From: Lachnospiraceae bacterium | GTDB lineage: Bacteria; Bacillota; Clostridia; Lachnospirales; Lachnospiraceae | Assembly: GCA_902363665.1 (NCBI GenBank) | Contig: CABJAW010000001.1 | Coordinates: forward strand, 1-64,000 | Direction: 5' to 3' | Length of the DNA: 64,000 nucleotides | Shown here: piece by piece, positions 9,713 to 16,145 of the stretch | Layout: each line of letters begins with the position of its first letter | Numbering within the stretch: position 1 is the stretch's first letter | Program-made: the position numbers and the translations under genes | Notes under the pieces: model-generated | What the model was told of the DNA's origin: nothing | Databases searched by the model: none | The model's input: the letters and a program-made list of their open reading frames with translations, nothing else

Positions 9713-11134
9713 TTATACTAATTCGTTGACCCTTTTCTGTACAGCTGTAGGACTGTAACCTGCTGCTTTCAGGCGGTCAATTCGTTCTTGACCATTACCC
9801 CACTTACCAAGAATAACTTCTTTTGCGATAGCGGTCAAGTCTGTTGCAGCATTTCCTTTTAAGATCGCATTAACTGCATTCTGCACTTCCTGATAGTTGT
9901 AACCTGCTGCTTCAAGTTTTTTCTGACGATCAGGGTTATTTCCCCACTGACCATTGATAACTTCTTTTGCAACGTCCTGTACAGATTTTGAAGGTGTCGG
10001 TGTACTTCCATTTACCAGTTCATTTACAGCGTCCTGAACTTCCTGATAATCATACCCGGCTTTTTCCAGTGCTTCCTTTCTTTCCGGGTTGTTACCCCAT
10101 TCACCTGCATATACTTCTTTGGCTACTTCCTGAACTGATTTCTTACCGGAAGGCTGCGGTGTAGTAGAACCACCTGCTGCATAATGCGGTGTGATGAATC
10201 CTCTGATGTGTTTACCGTTCACAGCAATGTCACGATAACCAACCGTATTACTCTTATTACCTTCAATAACTCTGATCGTAGAACCGTCACAAGATACTAC
10301 GATACCAACATGATCACTCCAACCTGTACAATCTCCAACACCGTTATCATCCCAGTCATACAGGATGACGTCACCAACGTCAGGTACATAAGCATCATTT
10401 TCAACCCAAATTCCTGCACTGATTGCAAGGTTGATCATGTTTTCACAAGAGCATTCAACACAAGGGAAAATGCTGGAAAGACCAACTGCAATGAATGCTG
10501 CTGATACAGACGTTGCACACCAAGCGTCATTGACCGTCATTTTATACCTTGTACAAAGTCCTGAATCATTGAATACTTTCAGAATAGCTTTGTGCTGTTC
10601 ACTACCTTCTGCAATACCTTCATACTGTGCAAGCCAGTTTCCCGGCTTCTGTCTGTCACTCATATTATCACTCTTTCCGCTGTCATACTTTGTAAGTTCG
10701 TACTGTTCAACCAAGTTCATATTGTTCTGAACGTATGTTGAACTTGTTGCATAACCGTCTGCCTTGATTGTTTCAAGGTATGTCTTAGGGTCTGTGATTC
10801 CCTTAAGATTCTGATACCGGGATAACTGGATAAATTCAAAGTAACCCTTAACCCCTTCTTCCATTGAATCAAAGACCCTGAAATTATCAGCAATCGTTGT
10901 CAATGTTCCCGGTTCATATTCTTCCTGTGTGTTCATGTTCACACTTTTACCAGTCCACTTTGTACCGCACTTAAGACCAAAATAGTTGTGATAGGTGGCA
11001 GCAAGTTTTGACTTGCCCCACCCACTTTCTAAGATTGCCTGTGCAATGATTGGACTGTGTACGCATATACCAAAAATTGCAGCGTACTTTTTAACGTACA
11101 CTGCAATCTGATCAATAAATTCCTGATTTGTCAT
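9713..11134 (-). CDS. Bifunctional endolysin: glucosaminidase plus CHAP, three CW_7 repeats
   Basis: Lysis enzyme of 473 residues that degrades peptidoglycan from inside at the end of infection. Residues 1-150 form a GH73-type N-acetylglucosaminidase domain (AILESGWG, E36). Residues 155-320 look like a CHAP amidase/endopeptidase, with Cys206 in AWCATS and His275 in DHVGIV. A SGGSTTPQPSGK linker leads to three CW_7 (Cpl-7-type) wall-binding repeats near 332-376, 383-427 and 431-473, each with a WGN core. No signal peptide is seen, so release needs the holin. Its ATG shares one base with the holin stop (TAATG). Confidence 0.92.
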   Translation of the reverse strand: MTNQEFIDQIAVYVKKYAAIFGICVHSPIIAQAILESGWGKSKLAATYHNYFGLKCGTKWTGKSVNMNTQEEYEPGTLTTIADNFRVFDSMEEGVKGYFEFIQLSRYQNLKGITDPKTYLETIKADGYATSSTYVQNNMNLVEQYELTKYDSGKSDNMSDRQKPGNWLAQYEGIAEGSEQHKAILKVFNDSGLCTRYKMTVNDAWCATSVSAAFIAVGLSSIFPCVECSCENMINLAISAGIWVENDAYVPDVGDVILYDWDDNGVGDCTGWSDHVGIVVSCDGSTIRVIEGNKSNTVGYRDIAVNGKHIRGFITPHYAAGGSTTPQPSGKKSVQEVAKEVYAGEWGNNPERKEALEKAGYDYQEVQDAVNELVNGSTPTPSKSVQDVAKEVINGQWGNNPDRQKKLEAAGYNYQEVQNAVNAILKGNAATDLTAIAKEVILGKWGNGQERIDRLKAAGYSPTAVQKRVNELV

Positions 11135-11553
11135 TATTCACCACTTCCTGTATTTTTCTGTAAAATATCAATAGCTTTACTGATTACTTCCGGTAGCGGT
11201 AACCCCATCAGTCCGGCATTCTCTACAAGTGAAATTGTTTCATTGGCAATAAATGCAATAATAACTGCATCTCTGATGTAATTTGTTCCAATAACCAAAT
11301 CAAGACGGTATGCGACTAATACAAAAACAAGTGTCATGCATTTCCTGCAAAGACCTTTCCAACCTGCTTTGCTTTCAAGTGAACCTGTATCTGTTTTCGG
11401 ACTGTTCTTGAACACTCCGGCAACAAGTAAGCCTGAAATGTAATCAAGCCCCATAAAAATTAAAAGGGTTGCAAGTCCTGCATCCCAACCACCAAAAAAC
11501 GATGCAATCACTGAACCAATCACACCTAATACACTGCAAATAGTCTGTTTCAT
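11134..11553 (-). CDS. Phage holin (toxin-secretion/phage-lysis family)
   Basis: About 139 residues with two to three hydrophobic stretches (VIGSVIASFFGGWDAGLATL, an LVFVLVAYRL segment, and AVIIAFIANETISL). It would form membrane lesions that let the endolysin reach the wall. The size and the ANETISLVENAG motif fit the Cp-1-type holin family. The frame opens at 11583, but AGAAAGGA sits correctly before the ATG at 11553 (MKQTICSV). It is followed directly by the endolysin gene, the usual lysis cassette order. Confidence 0.88.
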   Translation of the reverse strand: MKQTICSVLGVIGSVIASFFGGWDAGLATLLIFMGLDYISGLLVAGVFKNSPKTDTGSLESKAGWKGLCRKCMTLVFVLVAYRLDLVIGTNYIRDAVIIAFIANETISLVENAGLMGLPLPEVISKAIDILQKNTGSGE

Positions 11554-11575
11554 TTTCTCTGTCCTTTCTGAACAT

Positions 11576-11625
11576 AAAAACAACCGCTTGTGACCTCATA
11601 TAATGGTCATATAGCGGTTGTTTTT
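11576..11625 (-). terminator. Hairpin with T-runs upstream of the holin gene
   Basis: AAAAACAACCGCT pairs with AGCGGTTGTTTTT (13-base arms), giving a bidirectional terminator shape. The loop contains TGACC-N9-GGTCA (11591-11609), part of a 22-base element repeated near 27760. It would separate lysis genes from the tail/DGR transcript or allow regulated read-through. Confidence 0.7.
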
Positions 11626-11654
11626 GTTCCTGTGATAATTTCCTTGTCTGTTGA

Positions 11655-11780
11655 TTATTCTGCTAATTCAGGACAATCAAGATCAACCAAAACTTCCTTT
11701 ACTTTGTCCTTGATACGATCAGGAACATCAGCAAATGTTTTCTTACCCTTAATGATCAGGGTTGCATAGATAATTGCCAT
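11655..11780 (-). CDS. CD1375-type small phage protein
   Basis: A 41-residue protein (starts MAIIYATLIIKGKKTFADVP, ends CPELAE). The IYATLIIKGKKT pattern is that of small proteins annotated as the CD1375 family, found between tail and lysis genes of clostridial phages. Their function is unknown. AAAGGAT lies upstream of the ATG. A second, related copy follows at 11831-11938, so this is a tandem duplication. Confidence 0.8.
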   Translation of the reverse strand: MAIIYATLIIKGKKTFADVPDRIKDKVKEVLVDLDCPELAE

Positions 11781-11830
11781 AGTCTGCACATCCTTTCTGA
11801 ATAGAATTTTTATGATCAACTGACGTATCA

Positions 11831-11938
11831 TCAGTTATCACCCTCTAAAATAGCCTTGACAGCTTCTTTCAGTCTGTCCGGTACATCGTCCAGTGTTTTA
11901 ACACCTTTAATGATTAGTGATGCATAAATCTTTGCCAT
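11831..11938 (-). CDS. Second CD1375-type small phage protein
   Basis: A 35-residue paralogue (MAKIYASLIIKGVKTLDDVP, ending ILEGDN) of the protein at 11655-11780. The two share the xIYAxLIIKG.KT..DVPDR.K core and differ at the C-terminus. An AGAAAGGTG ribosome site precedes the ATG. The role is unknown. The paired copies may form a heteromer or reflect recent duplication. Confidence 0.78.
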   Translation of the reverse strand: MAKIYASLIIKGVKTLDDVPDRLKEAVKAILEGDN

Positions 11939-11955
11939 ACTTCACACCTTCTTTC

Positions 11956-12222
11956 TTATCCCATCATTTCATAGATTTCACACATAGCAATCTGTGCCTG
12001 TGTAATTTCATTTTCAAGATCAGCATTCTTTTCTGCCTGAATTTTAATGTATTCGTCCTTGTCATACTCGATAAGGTCAAATTCATATCCGGTAAATCCC
12101 GGCTGTCCGTCAGTTTCATCTTCATTCACTTCTGTGACGTTGGAACTGACAAATACTTTTGTTTCCGTCAGTTCCAGTTCTTCCGGTCTGACGGTGCTTT
12201 TCTGTTTTCCATAATCAATCAT
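11956..12222 (-). CDS. Small conserved phage tail-region protein
   Basis: An 88-residue acidic protein with a basic start (MIDYGKQKSTVRPE), a QPGFTGYEFDLIEYDKDEYI motif and a C-terminal helical stretch. I recall similar proteins near the lysis genes of Firmicute phages, without known function. Its ATG overlaps the stop of the reverse transcriptase gene (ATGA), so it is translated with it. It was considered as a DGR accessory (Avd) protein, but it lacks the length and basic four-helix character of Avd. Confidence 0.75.
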   Translation of the reverse strand: MIDYGKQKSTVRPEELELTETKVFVSSNVTEVNEDETDGQPGFTGYEFDLIEYDKDEYIKIQAEKNADLENEITQAQIAMCEIYEMMG

Positions 12223-13349
12223 GATGCTTTCAATCCTTTCTTTGTGTTTGGTTTTATGTTGCGTATATAATAATCATCCGCATAAGGTAACAGCGGTACA
12301 ACATACTTTTGATATAGCCGGAAGGTGTCAGCATATTTCAACCAACCTTTGTAAGAATTGATTGAACACCACTCTGAATAGTTCATCATGTTCCCGGCTT
12401 CCACTTTGTTCCTGATAGCGGTCATTTTCTTTTCCATTTCCAAACAGGTGCTTTTTCTAAGTAATGTATACTTGTAAAATGTTCTGTAACCTAAGAAGTC
12501 AACACCTCTTATGTATGATGGGAACACCTGCCAGTTTTCTTTTATGTTCAATTTCAGTTCATTCCTGAAATAAATATCAATCTCTTTCTTCAAGGCAAAC
12601 AGTTCTTCTTTTGTCTTGCCAAAGATAACCATATCATCCATATAACGGAAGTAGTATTTAACGTGCTTCTGTTCTTTTATCCAGTGATCAAAACTTGAAA
12701 AATAATAGTTACCTGAATACTGTGATAAGTAGTTGCCTATCGGTATACCAGTTTCAGGGTCAATATCTTCTTCCAACAGATAGATTGCTGTTAAGTCCTC
12801 AATCTCTGCTGTTTCAATACTGTCAATGATTTCATTTAACAACCACAATAGTTCATTATCATTGAACATTCTTGAATACTTCTCTTTCAGAAGATCGTGG
12901 TTGATTGACTGATAATAGTGTCTTGCGTCCAATTTTAAGCAATATCTGCATTCTTCCGGGTCATTCCACATTGCAGATTGTAATTTTGTCAGACCCTTGT
13001 GTATACCTCTGTTTGGTATTGCTGAATAGGTGTCAGCAGTTAAGTTATTGATGATACAAGGTTCAATAACCTGTAAGATAGCCCACTGACAAATTCTGTC
13101 AGGGAAATAAGGCAGTTTGTAAATTTTCCTTAACTTCTTACCGTCCTGTTTATAAAACACCTCATAGTCAGATGTTTTGTAAGTGTGGTTGATAAGCATT
13201 TCCTGAATCTGTTTCAGGTACTTGTCAGGGTCTTTGTCAATCTCCTGAACCTCTCCGTACCAACCTTTTCCTTTCTTTGCGTGTTGGTGTGCTTTTCTTA
13301 AATTTTCAAGGTCATAAATCTTTTCATATAAGTGATCATAGCGTTTCAT
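12219..13349 (-). CDS. Diversity-generating retroelement reverse transcriptase
   Basis: A 376-residue reverse transcriptase. Visible features are the first catalytic aspartate in KLDARHYYQSIN (D141), the DGR-type motif IGNYLSQ (204-210, where group II and retron enzymes usually have QG), and the active site YMDD (236-239). A basic thumb region follows. In DGRs this enzyme copies the template repeat RNA with errors at adenines, and the cDNA replaces the variable repeat. The template repeat lies 213 bases upstream and the target gene just beyond, giving the order target, TR, RT on one strand. The frame is intact. Confidence 0.96.
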   Translation of the reverse strand: MKRYDHLYEKIYDLENLRKAHQHAKKGKGWYGEVQEIDKDPDKYLKQIQEMLINHTYKTSDYEVFYKQDGKKLRKIYKLPYFPDRICQWAILQVIEPCIINNLTADTYSAIPNRGIHKGLTKLQSAMWNDPEECRYCLKLDARHYYQSINHDLLKEKYSRMFNDNELLWLLNEIIDSIETAEIEDLTAIYLLEEDIDPETGIPIGNYLSQYSGNYYFSSFDHWIKEQKHVKYYFRYMDDMVIFGKTKEELFALKKEIDIYFRNELKLNIKENWQVFPSYIRGVDFLGYRTFYKYTLLRKSTCLEMEKKMTAIRNKVEAGNMMNYSEWCSINSYKGWLKYADTFRLYQKYVVPLLPYADDYYIRNIKPNTKKGLKAS

Positions 13350-13521
13350 TCCTTGGTATTTGCATTATCCGAATTTCAGTCGGCATTACTGCCCGGTAAA
13401 TACGGTTGACCTTTCCTTATTGTTCGTAAGTAAGACGGTATTCCCGGTTGGGTTGTCTGCACCGTCTATTTTTCTGTTTTGCCTAGTGGCATGGTTGAAA
13501 GAACCGCACAGTATTATAGAA

Positions 13522-13547
13522 ATAGCCGGATGTTTCCACCCGGCTAT
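13522..13547 (-). ncRNA. Hairpin in the DGR template RNA region
   Basis: ATAGCCGG and CCGGCTAT form perfect 8-base arms with a 10-base loop, 15 bases beyond the template repeat on its 3' side. It lies between TR and the RT gene, in the stretch 13350-13561 that has no gene. It may shape the TR RNA that primes or binds the reverse transcriptase, or act as a weak terminator; no T-run follows. Confidence 0.5.
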
Positions 13548-13561
13548 ATTTTGCAATTATT

Positions 13562-13670
13562 AAGTGACCCCTGATATTCCGATTACGATTACCAACACTG
13601 TTATTCAGATTCCAATAGAAACTGCCTGCATTATCCCAATTATTCCAATTACTGCCTAATTGAGCAATAT
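13562..13670 (-). repeat. DGR template repeat (TR)
   Basis: A 109-base non-coding copy of the variable repeat at 13836-13944 (offset 274). Read on the minus strand in the frame of the target gene it encodes ten Asn codons (AAT/AAC), as in SNWNNWDN and WNLNNSVGNRNRN. AAY codons give the broadest range of replacements when adenines are mutated. The two copies differ at 24 sites; 23 are adenines in TR (18 A to G, 4 A to C, 1 A to T). Confidence 0.96.
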
Positions 13671-13759
13671 ATTTGTTTTTTCATGGTGTTCATTACAGGT
13701 AATAACAAACAATATCAGAGATTCTTTCAACCTAATGAATTAAATTTACAAGTTACATT

Positions 13760-15901
13760 TTAAGCTGCCATTTTCTGCTTCCATGCTTCGATTGCAGCGG
13801 TATAAGTAGCAGAATCACGTGTTGGAATATATACCAAGCGACCCCCGATATCCCGATCACGAGTACCAACACCGTTATACAGACGCCAACCGAAACCGCC
13901 CGCATCAGCCCAATCAGCCCAACCACCGCCCAATCGAGCAATACGGTAACCGTTCAAGTTGACAGTGACATATGTGTAATCACCAACAGGTAATGAACTG
14001 TTACCAAGGCATTCTGACGCAATAAATAACCAGTCGCAAGCTGTTGAATATCCCATTGCTGAAATATAACCGTTTGCGTTTGTTACTGTGAATCCGGCAG
14101 GTTCATAGTTTCCACTGTTCTTTGATTCTGCAAAACTGAAATCAGAACAAATATAAGGCTGACCGCCGCCCATTTTTCCATTGCCCCAAATATTGATACC
14201 ATAGACAAATTTCCAAATGTTGCCCCAAAAGTTTTCTTTGCCTCTCCAACATACAGAAGTCTTACCGTCAACAGTGTACTCTTTAGCAACACCACCCTCA
14301 TAAGTAGTTGTTTTCTCTGCCCTACCTGTACCATTTCCAAGGCTTGCTGTACTTCCGGTTGCAGCTGCATATGAACTTGTTGTGTCACTTCCTGTAGTCC
14401 AAGGTAAGGAAACAATACCCTGTGCAATAGCGGTCTGTAAGTTCATCATACCCATTTCAATGAGCATAAGCATCTGTTCAGCAGATACCTGTTTAATCAG
14501 ATCACCATGCCAGTTTGTTCCACGATTCTGTGCCATTGCTTCAATATTCGGTCTTGTAAGGTTCTGTGAAGAACCGGATGCAGGTCTTGCACCTGCGATT
14601 GATGAAAACTTATCTTCACCAGTGTTCATAACCTGTTCATCATTCAACAGATATGCACTTGCTGATGCATCGTAAATACTACCTTCGTAAGCACTTGTAA
14701 GGAAATAATCAATTTCATTTCCTGATGCATCGTAGAATGCCGGGTGAAGTCTGAAACCTGCACGTGGCTTTTCTGACACATAATAGTTTGCCTTTCTTAA
14801 GTGGTAACCAATGCCTGTATCAATAGGGTCATACTCTACAGGACACACCAAATAATAGAACTTTGGCTGATATACCATTACCTGACCCATTGAACCATCT
14901 TCTTTGTAATCTGCATCACCGTACCATGCTACGATAGAACCATCATCAGCAACATTACAGCGTTTACGACCACCAAACATTGTGAACTTGTCAAAATCAG
15001 AACCTTTTGTAAGGTTGGCTGCTCCGGCAAGTCTTTTGAATGTTTTATTTTTGTAATCGACCTGAATACCAACAATATCATCAGCAGTGATACCCAAATA
15101 GGCACGAATATCTGCCACACCTGAAAGAATTTCTTGACTGTTGAAGTTTTCACTTTTCAGTTCATCAATATTACTTGCAGCACTTGCGTTTTCCGCACTT
15201 AGTGACTGTAATACATTATTAGCTGTTGCAACAGATGCATCAAGGTTTGACTTTGCGGTATTGGCTGTACTTATGACATTAGACAATGACGTTTTAACTG
15301 AACTTGCACTGTTAATTACTTCCTGAAGCTGACTTTTTGCTACACTTGCATCAGAAATTGCAGAATCAAGATTTTTCTTTGATGTTACCGCTGTAGCGTT
15401 GGAACTATCCAACTGACCCTTAATCTGATTTGCATTATCAATTACACCCTGTAAATTACTCTGTGTGGTTGTTGCACTTGTAATTACTTTTTCAAGATTT
15501 GTTTTTGCTGCATTGGCATTGCTGATTGCTGTTTTTGCAGCATTAGTTGCTGCTTCAACATTACTTTTTGCGGTATTCGCTGTACTTGTTGCATTGGTCA
15601 GATTTGATTTTGCGGTATTGGCTGTATTCGTAGCGTTCTGCAAATTGGTTTTCGCTGTATTGGCTGCACTTGTAGCATTTTGCAAATTAGTTAATGCAGT
15701 ACTTGCAGCATTAAGTTTCTGCTGTACTGCATCAACATCTTTATCAACCGCATCCTTTGCAGCAATTACTTCTTTTTTCAGATCAGCGTAAGAGTTATTA
15801 TCATCATTTACTTTTTCAAGTGCATTGACAATAGACGATCTTACCTCTTCACCATATACTGCATTTAAAATCTGATCAATATAAGGCTGTATGTTTGCCA
15901 T
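13760..15901 (-). CDS. DGR-diversified tail fibre / receptor-binding protein
   Basis: A 713-residue structural protein. The N-terminus (MANIQPYIDQILNAVYGEEV) is of a type seen in baseplate-attached fibres. Residues about 45-250 are a long alanine/asparagine/threonine-rich helical repeat built from TANTAKSNL-like units, probably a trimeric coiled-coil shaft. From about 430 onwards is a formylglycine-generating-enzyme/C-type lectin-like domain (FWGNIWKFVYGINIWG) ending in the DGR variable region at 653-689. By analogy with Mtd-like proteins the variable residues form the ligand surface. It is downstream of the tail-tip genes, and its start overlaps the stop of the 79-residue gene upstream. Confidence 0.93.
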   Translation of the reverse strand: MANIQPYIDQILNAVYGEEVRSSIVNALEKVNDDNNSYADLKKEVIAAKDAVDKDVDAVQQKLNAASTALTNLQNATSAANTAKTNLQNATNTANTAKSNLTNATSTANTAKSNVEAATNAAKTAISNANAAKTNLEKVITSATTTQSNLQGVIDNANQIKGQLDSSNATAVTSKKNLDSAISDASVAKSQLQEVINSASSVKTSLSNVISTANTAKSNLDASVATANNVLQSLSAENASAASNIDELKSENFNSQEILSGVADIRAYLGITADDIVGIQVDYKNKTFKRLAGAANLTKGSDFDKFTMFGGRKRCNVADDGSIVAWYGDADYKEDGSMGQVMVYQPKFYYLVCPVEYDPIDTGIGYHLRKANYYVSEKPRAGFRLHPAFYDASGNEIDYFLTSAYEGSIYDASASAYLLNDEQVMNTGEDKFSSIAGARPASGSSQNLTRPNIEAMAQNRGTNWHGDLIKQVSAEQMLMLIEMGMMNLQTAIAQGIVSLPWTTGSDTTSSYAAATGSTASLGNGTGRAEKTTTYEGGVAKEYTVDGKTSVCWRGKENFWGNIWKFVYGINIWGNGKMGGGQPYICSDFSFAESKNSGNYEPAGFTVTNANGYISAMGYSTACDWLFIASECLGNSSLPVGDYTYVTVNLNGYRIARLGGGWADWADAGGFGWRLYNGVGTRDRDIGGRLVYIPTRDSATYTAAIEAWKQKMAA
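13836..13944 (-). repeat. DGR variable repeat (VR)
   Basis: Mutated copy of TR forming codons for about residues 653-689 of the tail-fibre gene. Changes replace Asn and Ser of TR by Gly, Ala, Asp, Arg, Tyr and Thr (IARLGGGWADWADAGGFG in VR). One difference (TR 13617, VR 13891) is a T to G on the coding strand and does not follow the adenine rule. VR ends 76 bases before the stop, as usual for DGR targets. Confidence 0.95.
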
Positions 15902-16140
15902 TATTCAGCACCTTCTTTCTTTTCTTCCTGTTCACTGTGTTCAGTCTGTTTCATTCTATTCATATCAGAAACCAATTCAAGGTTTTTCTGTTTTCGGATT
16001 TCAGACAGAAGATCAGCAACGATACCTTCCAACAAATAAGCCGGAAGGTTTGACTGCTCAACGATCTGATTAAATGCATCCGTCATTGCACCTTTTGCGT
16101 TCTCCATCATAAGTGACAAAGGCATATTATTTTCATTCAT
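15901..16140 (-). CDS. Small acidic tail-region protein
   Basis: 79 residues, helical, with a glutamate/lysine-rich C-terminus (HSEQEEKKEGAE). It contains PAYLLEGIVADLLSEIRKQK. I do not recognise a function. It lies between the tail-tip protein and the diversified fibre, with its stop overlapping the fibre start, so it could be a fibre chaperone or small baseplate part. The frame is supported by tight packing in the operon. Confidence 0.7.
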   Translation of the reverse strand: MNENNMPLSLMMENAKGAMTDAFNQIVEQSNLPAYLLEGIVADLLSEIRKQKNLELVSDMNRMKQTEHSEQEEKKEGAE

Positions 16141-16145
16141 GGTAA

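Noticed and set aside
15141..15791. Long plus-strand open frames opposite the tail fibre
   Set aside because: They are hydrophobic mirror frames of the alanine/threonine-rich shaft repeats and lack ribosome sites.
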